Positions 9,628 to 17,648 of a stretch of DNA of 64,000 bases are shown piece after piece (within the stretch, counting starts at the first letter, position 1; each line of letters starts with the position of its first letter). Source of the stretch: JBCCMA01 sp045107005 (GTDB lineage Bacteria > Pseudomonadota > Gammaproteobacteria > Steroidobacterales > JBCCMA01); assembly GCA_045107005.1 (NCBI GenBank), contig JBGCFP010000007.1:1-64000 (forward strand). The letters run 5' to 3'. Under the pieces are notes generated by a model, which made no database searches, was not told the origin of the DNA, and saw only the letters and a program-made list of their open reading frames with translations. Made by a program: the position numbers and the translations under genes.

Positions 9628-10207
9628 CTTCCGTTGTTCCTTGCCGCACGGTCAGCAGCAATTTGTCGAGCTGACGGGCCAAAGCTTGCGGGGCGGGTAG
9701 CCGCGCGTAGACTATTTCAAGCTGCCAGCCGCTGTTGCGACGGGCAAACACGTAAGCGTAACCACGATGGCGCTCAAGCTCGCGCACATCATTACCGCCG
9801 TCGATCGCCAGCGCTGCGTACATTTCCTGCTGTTGCGTACTCTTGAGCGAGTACCCTTTGAATTCTGGCGCGAACGACTGCGCGTAGGCCAGCGAGTCAC
9901 TGTCGCTGGCGTCGAGCTGCAAATTGACGAATGTGACGCCAATGGCAGTCGCCTCGGTCGTGCTCTGGTGAGCGACGGCCAGCTTGCGCATCGCGGTAGG
10001 ACAGACTTCACTACACCCCGGATAACCGGCGAACAGAACCAGGACTTGATTATCTTTTGATGCAACCAGCGAGTGATCAAGCGGCAGCGGTACATTGCCA
10101 AGACTCGTTGACGGCACGACGGCGCCTACGGCGAGCAATCCCAAAGCCGCCATGAGCAACGCGCATCCCAGCACGTGCTGGTGTGGACCAAGTACAGTTC
10201 GACGCAT
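9620..10207 (-). CDS. SCO1/SenC-like thioredoxin-fold copper/redox protein
   Basis: A 195-residue protein starting at the ATG at 10207, which gives an N-terminal signal anchor (about residues 10-30). The domain carries a C-x-x-x-C motif (CSEVC) on the strand-helix junction FAGYPGCSEVCP, and a later His in the segment RHRGYAYVF. These are the positions of the copper ligands in SCO/SenC proteins. Family members deliver copper to cytochrome oxidase or act as periplasmic thiol-redox proteins. The copper role here is inferred. The gene starts 8 bp after the stop of one MCP gene and overlaps the start of another, an unusual setting for this family. Confidence 0.75.
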   Translation of the reverse strand: MRRTVLGPHQHVLGCALLMAALGLLAVGAVVPSTSLGNVPLPLDHSLVASKDNQVLVLFAGYPGCSEVCPTAMRKLAVAHQSTTEATAIGVTFVNLQLDASDSDSLAYAQSFAPEFKGYSLKSTQQQEMYAALAIDGGNDVRELERHRGYAYVFARRNSGWQLEIVYARLPAPQALARQLDKLLLTVRQGTTEDA

Positions 10208-10215
10208 AAATGAGC

Positions 10216-11796
10216 CTAGAATTCTTCCCAGTCTTCGGAAGCGGCCGCGCCGTGTGAGGAACCGGCCGCGGCCGCAATCGGTCCAGCTGTTGCGAGGGAA
10301 CTGCCGGACCAAGGCCGGTTGTCAGCGCGGCGCTCAACCGGGGGGGCAATAAACGGCGCTTCCTGCGCCGGCGCGGCGTTAGCGGTTTTGGTTTCAAGCG
10401 TGAAGAAGCTGATCAGGCGGCCGAGCCCGCGAGCCTGCTCACTGAGCGTTTCACTCGATGCCGCGGCTTCCTCGACCAGCGCCGAGTTTTGCTGCGTCAG
10501 TTGATCCATATGTCGAACAGCATCATTGACTTCGCTAATACCCGTTGCCTGTTGCTCGCTCGCCTCAGCGATTTGACCAACGATTTCGGTAACCTGTTTT
10601 ACGCCGCCGACGATTTCCTCGAGCGTTTCACCCGACTGATTGACCAGCAAGGTGCCCTGCTCGACTTTCTTGCCACTGTCCATGATGAGCGCCTTGATTT
10701 CCTTGGCCGCTGTGGCACTGCGCCCTGCGAGACTGCGCACTTCGCTCGCCACCACCGAGAAACCACGACCGTGATCGCCAGCGCGAGCCGCTTCCACCGC
10801 TGCATTCAGAGCCAGCAAATTTGTCTGAAACGCAATTTCATCGATGACACCGATAATGTCACCGATCTTTTTGCTCGAATCGTTGATGTCGCTCATGGCA
10901 CGAGTGGCTTCGGTGACCACTTTGCCTCCGACCTCTGCCCTGTCCTGCGCAGCAATAGCCAGCGTATTCGCCGTACGGGCATTCTCGGCATTCTCAGCCA
11001 CCGTGCGCGTCATACCTTCCATGTTCGACGATGTCTGGGCCAGGCTCGCCGCTTGTTGTTCCGTGCGCTGGCTCAAATTCAGGTTGCCGCGCGAGATCTC
11101 GTTGGCACCGCCGTCAACGCTCAACGACACTTCATGAATACTGGTAATGATCTCGGCGAGCTTATTGATCGTCTTGTTAATCGCTTCTTTCAACCCGCCA
11201 AATGCGCCGCTGTACTCGCCGTCGACCCGATGTTCAAGGTCACCGGTGGCGAGCGATTGCATGACGTTGGTCGCTTCTTCTAGCAACGCCTGAGTTGTTC
11301 CCTGCAGGGCTTTTTGCTCAGTGATGTTGCTCGCCAGCTTGACGACGCGGACCGCCTGTCCGTCCGGGCCGATAACCGGGCAATAGACCGCCTGCAACCA
11401 GATGTCTTCGCCGCTTTTGTGCTTGCGCCGAAACTCACCTCGATGAAACTCGCCGCGGCCAAGTGTTTGCCAAAAATCCTGATATTCCGTCGATTGATGC
11501 TCCGTCGGGTCGACAAACAGGCGATGGTGCTGCCCGATGACTTCCTCGGATCGATAGCCCACAGTTTGCAAAAACAGCTCGTTGGCGGCAACGACAACGC
11601 CGTCCAATGTGAATTCAATATAGGCCGACGAACGATGCACCGCATTAATGATCGCCTCCTTGTCTCCGGCTTTGACCAGCTGCTGTCGGACGTCCTCCAG
11701 CTGGGTTTCCAATCCGCAATGCTTTGCCTCGCTCTCTGCGAGCTGGGCCTCTAACTTTGAAACTCTCGCAATGGCTTGACGATATTTGGCAAACAT
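10216..11796 (-). CDS. Soluble PAS-containing methyl-accepting chemotaxis protein with C-terminal CheR tether
   Basis: A 526-residue receptor starting at the ATG at 11796, which has GAGGTG upstream; a longer frame reaches 11892 but lacks a ribosome site. There are no membrane segments, so it is probably cytoplasmic or membrane-peripheral. Order: an N-terminal coiled coil (about 5-40), a PAS domain (about 45-165; it contains GEFHRGEFRRKHKSG as in aerotaxis-type PAS), a HAMP-like linker (GDLEHRV near 183), then the signalling hairpin with tip AFQTNLLALNA. The last residues are EDWEEF, matching the x-W-x-x-F pentapeptide that recruits CheR and CheB. It is the first gene of the MCP-SCO-MCP operon and diverges from the che operon. 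Confidence 0.9.
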   Translation of the reverse strand: MFAKYRQAIARVSKLEAQLAESEAKHCGLETQLEDVRQQLVKAGDKEAIINAVHRSSAYIEFTLDGVVVAANELFLQTVGYRSEEVIGQHHRLFVDPTEHQSTEYQDFWQTLGRGEFHRGEFRRKHKSGEDIWLQAVYCPVIGPDGQAVRVVKLASNITEQKALQGTTQALLEEATNVMQSLATGDLEHRVDGEYSGAFGGLKEAINKTINKLAEIITSIHEVSLSVDGGANEISRGNLNLSQRTEQQAASLAQTSSNMEGMTRTVAENAENARTANTLAIAAQDRAEVGGKVVTEATRAMSDINDSSKKIGDIIGVIDEIAFQTNLLALNAAVEAARAGDHGRGFSVVASEVRSLAGRSATAAKEIKALIMDSGKKVEQGTLLVNQSGETLEEIVGGVKQVTEIVGQIAEASEQQATGISEVNDAVRHMDQLTQQNSALVEEAAASSETLSEQARGLGRLISFFTLETKTANAAPAQEAPFIAPPVERRADNRPWSGSSLATAGPIAAAAGSSHGAAASEDWEEF

Positions 11797-11997
11797 GGAC
11801 ACCTCGGCGGTCGCGGTGATGGACCGACTAAAAACTAGTCTGTCAGTGGATTGTGAAAAAACGACGTTACCTGCGAGGCGGCTCACCGCCATATCAAATC
11901 GCGAACGTCCTGGCTTGGGGAAGCGACAGAACTTCGCGAACCTTTAGTGCACGGCAGACCGCCTGCCGGGTGATTGACATAACGCCGCAGGCAGCAC

Positions 11998-12024
11998 TAA
12001 AGCCCCGACGGTAATGGCCGCTAA
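11998..12024 (+). promoter_or_regulatory. Candidate sigma-28 (FliA) promoter of the che operon
   Basis: TAAAGCCC, 11 bases, GCCGCTAA. The enterobacterial FliA consensus is TAAAGTTT-N11-GCCGATAA, so the -10 box matches 7 of 8, the -35 core TAAAG is intact and the spacing is exact. The first gene starts 33 bases downstream of the -10 box. This is the usual class of promoter for chemotaxis genes. Confidence 0.65.
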
Positions 12025-12057
12025 GATTTGAAGCACCCACACGGACAGGAGGGAATC

Positions 12058-12420
12058 GTGAAAGTACTCATCGTAGATGACAGTTCCGCTATGCGAATGA
12101 TTGTCAAAAGAACGCTGAAAATGGCGGGTTTCGGCGGACTCAAATTTTCAGAGGCCGCGGACGGACAAGAAGCGCTCGCGCAGGTTGATGATGTCAACCC
12201 GGGACTGATTCTCTGTGACTGGAACATGCCAAACATGAACGGGCTTGAGTTTCTGACCAAGTTGCGCGAAGACGGCAACACAACGAAGTTCGGCTTTATC
12301 ACAACGGAGTCGACGGCCGAAATGCGCAGTCGTGCGCGTGAGGCTGGTGCGCAGTTCTTGATCAGCAAACCGTTTACCGCAGAATCGTTTGAAAAGACAC
12401 TGCGTCCGGTGCTGGGCTAG
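12058..12420 (+). CDS. cheY: CheY-type single-domain response regulator (first copy)
   Basis: A 120-residue receiver domain. The start is GTG at 12058 because AGGAGG sits five bases upstream; a TTG at 12028 lacks such a site. Acidic pocket residues are in IVDDSSAMR, the phospho-acceptor Asp is in LCDWNMPNMNG (near residue 53), the switch Thr is in ITTEST and the conserved Lys is in ISKPF. There is no output domain, so it probably acts by protein binding, either at the flagellar switch or as a phosphate sink. The next gene starts two bases after its stop. Confidence 0.92.
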   Translation: MKVLIVDDSSAMRMIVKRTLKMAGFGGLKFSEAADGQEALAQVDDVNPGLILCDWNMPNMNGLEFLTKLREDGNTTKFGFITTESTAEMRSRAREAGAQFLISKPFTAESFEKTLRPVLG

Positions 12421-12422
12421 TC

Positions 12423-12881
12423 ATGGCTACGTACCTGGTTCCGACCGCAGAAAGCCTCAATGCCATGTTAGGCATGATCGTTGGCGACGCCATGCAAGCG
12501 ACAGCTGACGATGCTGCTGCATCGCTAGCGGCCAGTCATGCCGCAGTCTTCGAAAACGCTGACAAGCAGGTCGTTGCGCTTTGTCGATGCGACATCAGCG
12601 CCGCGGCGGCACTGGGAAGCGCGCTGTCGATGATTCCGCCCAATGTTGCCGCCGACATGAGCAAGTCGGGATCGCTTAATGACATGGCCACCGACAACTT
12701 GTATGAAGTCATGAACATGTTCTCCAGCTTGTTCATGGACGACAAAAGCGCTCATCTAAAGCTGACCCAAGTGGTACCTGCGACCGATGCACCCACTATC
12801 GAAGGCGAGACCAGCGTTGCGTCGTTTACCATCCCGCCCGGCAAATACCCGGGCGGCGCCCTCAACTTTTCGACGCTGTGA
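12423..12881 (+). CDS. CheC/CheX-like protein, putative CheY-P phosphatase
   Basis: A 152-residue cytoplasmic protein without strong family resemblance on reading. Residues Asp91, Glu95, Asn98 and Pro119 form D-x3-E-x2-N-x20-P (DNLYEVMN and then VVP). This is close to the CheC/CheX/FliY signature, in which Glu and Asn attack phospho-CheY. The spacing to Pro is one or two residues short of the published form. The gene lies directly between two cheY genes in the che operon, which fits a phosphatase or CheY-binding role. Only one motif copy is seen, as in CheX, whereas CheC carries two. The assignment is inference from motif and context; an unrelated che-operon protein is the alternative. Confidence 0.5.
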   Translation: MATYLVPTAESLNAMLGMIVGDAMQATADDAAASLAASHAAVFENADKQVVALCRCDISAAAALGSALSMIPPNVAADMSKSGSLNDMATDNLYEVMNMFSSLFMDDKSAHLKLTQVVPATDAPTIEGETSVASFTIPPGKYPGGALNFSTL

Positions 12882-12945
12882 CCGACACTATGTTTATGAA
12901 ACAACCCGGGCTCGAAATTGCCAAACAACCGCAGGAGAAAACGCC

Positions 12946-13308
12946 ATGCCGAGAATCTTGACAGTCGACGATTCGGCTTCTCTAAGGCAGATGGTCGCGT
13001 TTAGCCTTAGATCTGCGGGCCATGAGGTGGAAGAGGCCTTCGACGGCGTTGACGGCCTGGAAAAGGCGGATTCCGATCAATTCGATGCGTTCATCGTCGA
13101 CGTGAACATGCCGCGCATGGACGGCATCACGCTGGTTAGAAAACTACGAACGCTGGATAAGTACGCGCACACGCCCATTCTCATTCTGACCACCGAATCG
13201 ACCACCGAACGCAAGCGCGAAGGCCGCGATGCGGGCGCCACGGGTTGGATGGTCAAACCGTTCAATCCCCAGCAGCTGATCGACACCGTTCGGCGTGTCG
13301 TAGTCTGA
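12946..13308 (+). CDS. cheY: CheY-type single-domain response regulator (second copy)
   Basis: A 120-residue receiver starting at the ATG at 12946, which has AGGAG nine bases upstream. Acidic pocket in TVDDSASLR, phospho-acceptor Asp in IVDVNMPRMDG (near 53), switch Thr in LTTEST, conserved Lys in MVKPF. It differs clearly from the first copy (SLRQMVAFSL against AMRMIVKRTL), so it is a second paralogue and not a recent duplicate. It sits 21 bp before cheA; of the two CheYs it is the more likely main CheA substrate by position, but that is inference. Confidence 0.92.
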   Translation: MPRILTVDDSASLRQMVAFSLRSAGHEVEEAFDGVDGLEKADSDQFDAFIVDVNMPRMDGITLVRKLRTLDKYAHTPILILTTESTTERKREGRDAGATGWMVKPFNPQQLIDTVRRVVV

Positions 13309-13329
13309 ATAACAGGAGACTCAAGAGTC

Positions 13330-15354
13330 ATGGATGATCTGGACCTCACAGAGCTCAAGGAAATGTTCCTCGAGGAATGTCGCGAAAACGTCGACGTTCT
13401 CGAGGCAGGCCTGCTGGAACTCGGACGGGGCGACGCGCCGGAAGACAAACTCAACGAAGTGTTCCGCGCGGCCCACTCCATTAAAGGGGGTGCAGCGACG
13501 TTCGGCTTCATGCCGCTGTCCGAGCTCACCCATCACATGGAAACCCTGCTCGACGAAATGCGATCAGGAAACCGAGCCGTCAACGACGCGGATCTCGAGC
13601 TGCTGCTCCAGTCGGTCGATATCGTGCGTGACATGATTGAACCGGGTGCCGACGACGGCCACCCGGAGCGCAGCGCGATGGAGCAAAAACTCTCCAAAGC
13701 GGTAGACGCCGACGCGCCGGCAGCGCCAGACGCCGCAGCTGCACCCGCAGACGATGCACCACCCGCCGGATCCGGCGAGTGGGGGATTAACTTCGTTCCG
13801 CGCGCCGAACTGATGACGCGGGGCAACGACCCTCTACTGCTCGTGCGCGAAGTGGAGCGCCTAGGGGACATCTCCGTAGAGCTTAAACTTGATAACGTGC
13901 CGGCCTGGTCAGACTTCGATCCCAAGACTTGCTACGTGGGCTGGGACGCCACGGTAAAAACGGACGACAGTCGCGACACGATCGCCGAGATCTTTGAATG
14001 GGTTGAGTTCGACTGCGAGGTTGAAATTGAGCGCATCAGCGCTTCCACCGGCGTCGCTCCAGAGGCCGAGACCAGTGCGGAAACAGAGGTGGTAGCGGAA
14101 CCCGCCGCGACGACGGAGAAGTCAGCCGACCAACCGGCCGCACCCGCCGCGGCCAAGAAACCGGCCCGATCAACCACCACGCAGGAATCCAGTTCCATGC
14201 GTATCGCCACCGACAAGATCGATCAGCTGATCAACCTTGTCGGCGAACTAGTCATCAACCAGTCCATGCTCAATCGCATCGGCGCGAGCGATGAAGAAAT
14301 TGATCTCGAGGATCTGCGCGGCCGCCTGGATGAACTTGAGCGCAACACGCGCGAACTTCAGGACAGCGTCATGCGCGTACGAATGCTGCCGCTCGCAACC
14401 GGCTTCAGTCGTCTGCCTCGACTGGTCCGCGATCTGTCGCGCAAACTTGAGAAACAGGTCGAGCTTGTGGTTGACGGTGGCAACACCGAAATCGACAAGA
14501 CGGTGCTCGAGCGCATGATGGATCCGCTTATTCACCTGGTCCGTAACGCCCTGGATCACGGCCTTGAAACGCCCGATCGCCGCACCGCTGCCGGCAAGGG
14601 TGAAACCGGCACGCTGCGCCTCAATGCCTATCATCAAAGCGGCGCCGTCATTATTGAAATTGAAGACGACGGCGCCGGGATCAACCGCGAGCGAGTGCTG
14701 CAAATCGCACGCGACAAGAACATCGTCGCACCCGAAGACGTGCTCACCGACGAGCAAATCGACCGCTTGCTGTTTGCGCCAGGCTTCTCGACCGCAGCCA
14801 CAGTCAGCGACGTCTCCGGCCGAGGCGTGGGCATGGACGTCGTTCGCCGAAACATTCTCGATCTCGGCGGACGCGTAGACATTAGCTCGAAAACGGGCGA
14901 GGGAACGTGCGTCACCATTTCGCTACCTTTGACGCTCGCCATTCTTGACGGACAACTGGTGCGCGTGGCCGATCAAATCTACGTGTTGCCGCTGTTGAGC
15001 ATTGTTGAAACGGTTGAGATCTCCAATTCAGAAGCCGCTGCCATTCCCGGCTGCAACGAAGTCTGTCGCTTCCGCGGTGAATACCTGCCGCTGGTGCCAC
15101 TGTCTGACCGACTGGAGCTCGACGATCGCACTCCCGGTGCTTTAGCCGTTGTAGTCGACGTGCACGGCCAGCGATTCGGTTTGCGCATAGACGAAGTACT
15201 CGGCCAGCAACAGGTTGTGATCAAGAATCTCGACGATAACTATCGCGCTGTCGAATCAATCGCGGGTGCGACCATCATGAGCGACGGCAGCGTTGCATTG
15301 ATTCTCGACCCGACCGCCCTGTCACCAACGAGCACTGTGGCCCACGCCGCCTGA
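13330..15354 (+). CDS. cheA: Chemotaxis histidine kinase CheA
   Basis: A 674-residue CheA with all five parts. P1/Hpt: phospho-His49 in AAHSIKGGAATFGF. P2-like CheY-binding region: about 155-240, followed by an Ala/Glu/Pro-rich linker (about 242-285). P3 dimerisation: about 290-360. P4 ATPase: N box HLVRNALDHGLE, G1 DDGAGI and G2 GRGVGMDVV. P5 CheW-like domain: from about 535 to the end. A second Ala/Pro/Asp-rich linker (about 120-150) joins P1 to P2. Nothing is missing, so it should be an active kinase taking input from MCPs through CheW and phosphorylating CheY and CheB. It lies 21 bp after the second cheY and 22 bp before cheW. Confidence 0.96.
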   Translation: MDDLDLTELKEMFLEECRENVDVLEAGLLELGRGDAPEDKLNEVFRAAHSIKGGAATFGFMPLSELTHHMETLLDEMRSGNRAVNDADLELLLQSVDIVRDMIEPGADDGHPERSAMEQKLSKAVDADAPAAPDAAAAPADDAPPAGSGEWGINFVPRAELMTRGNDPLLLVREVERLGDISVELKLDNVPAWSDFDPKTCYVGWDATVKTDDSRDTIAEIFEWVEFDCEVEIERISASTGVAPEAETSAETEVVAEPAATTEKSADQPAAPAAAKKPARSTTTQESSSMRIATDKIDQLINLVGELVINQSMLNRIGASDEEIDLEDLRGRLDELERNTRELQDSVMRVRMLPLATGFSRLPRLVRDLSRKLEKQVELVVDGGNTEIDKTVLERMMDPLIHLVRNALDHGLETPDRRTAAGKGETGTLRLNAYHQSGAVIIEIEDDGAGINRERVLQIARDKNIVAPEDVLTDEQIDRLLFAPGFSTAATVSDVSGRGVGMDVVRRNILDLGGRVDISSKTGEGTCVTISLPLTLAILDGQLVRVADQIYVLPLLSIVETVEISNSEAAAIPGCNEVCRFRGEYLPLVPLSDRLELDDRTPGALAVVVDVHGQRFGLRIDEVLGQQQVVIKNLDDNYRAVESIAGATIMSDGSVALILDPTALSPTSTVAHAA

Positions 15355-15376
15355 GCCCATCCAAAAGGAAACATTG

Positions 15377-15895
15377 ATGCACGCGATTGACGAGAGCCAA
15401 GCCGACGCCGCAATCCAGGCCGTTGGCGAGCAGTATTTAACTTTTCTACTCGGTACCGAGGAGTACGCGGTGCCGATCCTCAAGGTCCAGGAGATTAAAA
15501 GCTGGGCACCGCCAACCGCTGTGCCTTGTACACCGGGATACATGCTTGGTGTCATTAATCTGCGCGGCGCCATCGTGCCGGTGTTTGACTTGAGACGTCG
15601 CTTTGGTTTGCCGCCGCGGGATTTCACGTCCACAACGGCGGTCATTATTGCCCGCGCAGAAGCTGATGGACGCCAGCACGTCGCTGGCTTCGTCGTTGAC
15701 CAGGTGGCTGAGGTCTATCACCTGCAGGAAGAAACCATTCAGCGCAGCGCGGACATCGCGGCGTCAATCAACGGCGATTTTATCAAGGGACTGACCCGGA
15801 CTGAGGAGAAACTGGTGATCATTCTGAACCTGGACGAGATCCTTGAGCGCTCGCTGGATGTGGTGAGCGAAGAAACGGTGGCCGTCGATGAGTAA
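15377..15895 (+). CDS. cheW: Chemotaxis coupling protein CheW
   Basis: A 172-residue CheW-fold protein. The ATG at 15377 has AAGGAAAC upstream; a TTG codon immediately before it is not needed. Typical CheW strands are visible: YLTFLLGTEEYAVPILKVQEI, with its following PxAVPxTP turn, then GVINLRGAIVPVFDLRRRFG (about 57-76), which holds the conserved receptor-contact Arg, and VDQVAEVYHL. It links MCP signalling tips to CheA. It ends inside the first codons of the STAS gene (8-bp overlap), so it is translationally coupled to it. Confidence 0.95.
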   Translation: MHAIDESQADAAIQAVGEQYLTFLLGTEEYAVPILKVQEIKSWAPPTAVPCTPGYMLGVINLRGAIVPVFDLRRRFGLPPRDFTSTTAVIIARAEADGRQHVAGFVVDQVAEVYHLQEETIQRSADIAASINGDFIKGLTRTEEKLVIILNLDEILERSLDVVSEETVAVDE

Positions 15896-16163
15896 TATCG
15901 ATGTGGCGTTGCCTGAGTCGATCAAGATCGACAACGTACCGACAATCCAGGCCATGCTGGACGAGCACGTGCAAAGCGCCGGGTCGCTGACCATTGATGC
16001 TGCCGCCGTTGCCCATGTTGATTTTTGCGGCGTCCAGTTTTTGCTGATTCTGGCCGTCGAGATGATGCGTCAGGGACGCACCCTAACGTGGACCAATGTC
16101 AGCGAACCGCTGCAATCCGCGATCACGTTGCTCGGTGCGGAAGACCATCTTGGCATCCACTGA
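15888..16163 (+). CDS. STAS-domain protein of the chemotaxis operon
   Basis: A 91-residue single STAS domain (anti-sigma-factor-antagonist fold). The core is TIDAAAVAHVDFCGVQFLL (about 35-53). In SpoIIAA-like proteins the loop reads D-[ST]-x-G and the Ser/Thr is phosphorylated; here it is D-F-C-G, so the acceptor is absent. Single STAS proteins occur in several proteobacterial che operons with no settled role. The gene overlaps cheW by 8 bp at its 5' end and the next gene by about 11 bp at its 3' end. No partner kinase or phosphatase of the Rsb type is seen in the window. Confidence 0.78.
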   Translation: MSNIDVALPESIKIDNVPTIQAMLDEHVQSAGSLTIDAAAVAHVDFCGVQFLLILAVEMMRQGRTLTWTNVSEPLQSAITLLGAEDHLGIH

Positions 16164-16533
16164 CATATCGTTGTTCAGCGCCCAGGAATTGATCGCGCAG
16201 ATTGCAGAGCGCATCGATGAGGTGGTGGTTTGTGAGGAGCACAATCACCGCATCATCAGCGCACAGGTGGCCAGTAAGCTCGCGGCACAATGTATCGACA
16301 GTGATATCATTCAGTTAATCGAAGCCCTGCAGTACTACGACCGCCTCCAGCAGCGTACGCACGCGTTGTGCGAACTGTTGCGCCGGGTCGCTGATCAACC
16401 GGACAACACACAGCAGCTCCTGAACGACTTTCGCTCAACGGCCCCTGTCGCCGTTGACGCATCCTGGATCAATAAGCTCTATCCCTCTTTGCAGGAAATA
16501 CACGAAGCACCGAGCGCCCAGGAAGCGAGATGA
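16153..16533 (+). CDS. Small helical che-operon protein, possibly CheZ-like
   Basis: About 126 residues from the TTG at 16153, which has GGAAG five bases or so upstream and overlaps the STAS stop; GTG at 16138 is an alternative. The sequence is almost entirely amphipathic helix. The segment ALQYYDRLQQRTHAL (near residues 57-71) resembles the Q-[DF]-x-x-D-x-x-Q helix of CheZ-type phosphatases and related che-operon proteins, but the canonical catalytic Asp/Gln pair is not certain. I do not recognise it firmly. It sits between the STAS gene and cheB, 23 bp before the latter. Confidence 0.45.
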   Translation, partial: ASTDISLFSAQELIAQIAERIDEVVVCEEHNHRIISAQVASKLAAQCIDSDIIQLIEALQYYDRLQQRTHALCELLRRVADQPDNTQQLLNDFRSTAPVAVDASWINKLYPSLQEIHEAPSAQEAR

Positions 16534-16556
16534 GCGTGGCATTCTCGTAGCACAGC

Positions 16557-17648
16557 ATGCGAGCCGCAAGTAAATCGGTGCTCATCGTGGACGACTCCAA
16601 AGCGATGCGCGAGTTTCTCTCCCAAGTCATTAATCAGGACCCGGAGCTCGAGGTTGTCGGACAAGCCGCGGATCCTTTCGAAGCGCGCAAGCTGATCAAG
16701 CAGCTTAACCCCGACGTCATGACTCTGGACGTGGAAATGCCCGGCATGGACGGCATTACGTTTTTGCGCAACGTGATGCGTCTACGCCCGATGCCGGTCG
16801 TCATGCTGTCGATGCACGCCAGCTCCGGCGCGCGCGTTAGCATTGATGCGCTGACGCTTGGTGCGATCGACGTTGTGCACAAGCGCAACCCGAGCACGCC
16901 GGGCGAGATGCTGCGCTACACCCGGCAGATTCAGAGCAGTGTGCGCATGGCCGCGCGCTCGCTGGTATCAACACCATCGGTCAAGCGCAACAGCGAGCAC
17001 CCGGATTTTGAACAGTGGGCGAAGCGACTCCGAAAGGCCCCACCTGCCTCGGACAGACTCCACCGGCTGATCGCACTGGGCGCATCCACCGGGGGGCCCG
17101 GCGCTATCAACCAACTGCTCGAGAACATGGCCCTTCCCGGTTCCTGCGTGGTGCTGTGCCAACACATGCAAGCCGAATACCTGGCGTCATTTGCTGAGCG
17201 CCTGAATACGATTTGCAGCATGACGGTTAAACTGGCGCAGGACGGCGAAACCCTCGATGCCGATCACGTCTACGTTGCGCCCGGAGGTCAGCATCTGGCG
17301 GTCCAACGGGCTGGCTCAAAACTGTTGAGCAAGATCATTGACGCGCCGCGCGTCAACGACCACCGGCCCGCGGTGGACGTGTTGTTCAACTCTGTAGCGC
17401 GCACTGTCGGTGGTTCAGCGTTGGGGCTACTTCTCACCGGTATGGGACAGGACGGCGCGGAAGGCTTGAAAGCCATGCATGAAGCCGGCGGCGTGACCAT
17501 CGCCCAGGACGAAGCGTCCAGCACGATATGGGGAATGCCGGGCAGCGCCGTGCGCCTGAGGGCCACCGATGCCGTACTCCCACTGGATCAGATCGGACCG
17601 ATTTGTGAGCGACTGGCGCTCATTGGGGACAACGCTATTCTGGCTTGA
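16557..17648 (+). CDS. cheB: Chemotaxis glutamate methylesterase/deamidase CheB
   Basis: A 363-residue CheB. The N-terminal receiver (about 6-125) has IVDDSKAM, phospho-acceptor Asp in LDVEMPGMDG and conserved Lys in VHKRN. After a linker (about 130-165) comes the methylesterase domain. Its nucleophile is Ser177 in ALGASTGGPG, the catalytic His is in LCQHMQ and the Asp is in TGMGQDGAEGL. It removes methyl groups from MCP glutamates and deamidates glutamines when phosphorylated by CheA. It is the last gene of the che operon and overlaps the convergent cytochrome c gene by 14 bp. The paired methyltransferase gene cheR is absent from the window. Confidence 0.95.
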   Translation: MRAASKSVLIVDDSKAMREFLSQVINQDPELEVVGQAADPFEARKLIKQLNPDVMTLDVEMPGMDGITFLRNVMRLRPMPVVMLSMHASSGARVSIDALTLGAIDVVHKRNPSTPGEMLRYTRQIQSSVRMAARSLVSTPSVKRNSEHPDFEQWAKRLRKAPPASDRLHRLIALGASTGGPGAINQLLENMALPGSCVVLCQHMQAEYLASFAERLNTICSMTVKLAQDGETLDADHVYVAPGGQHLAVQRAGSKLLSKIIDAPRVNDHRPAVDVLFNSVARTVGGSALGLLLTGMGQDGAEGLKAMHEAGGVTIAQDEASSTIWGMPGSAVRLRATDAVLPLDQIGPICERLALIGDNAILA

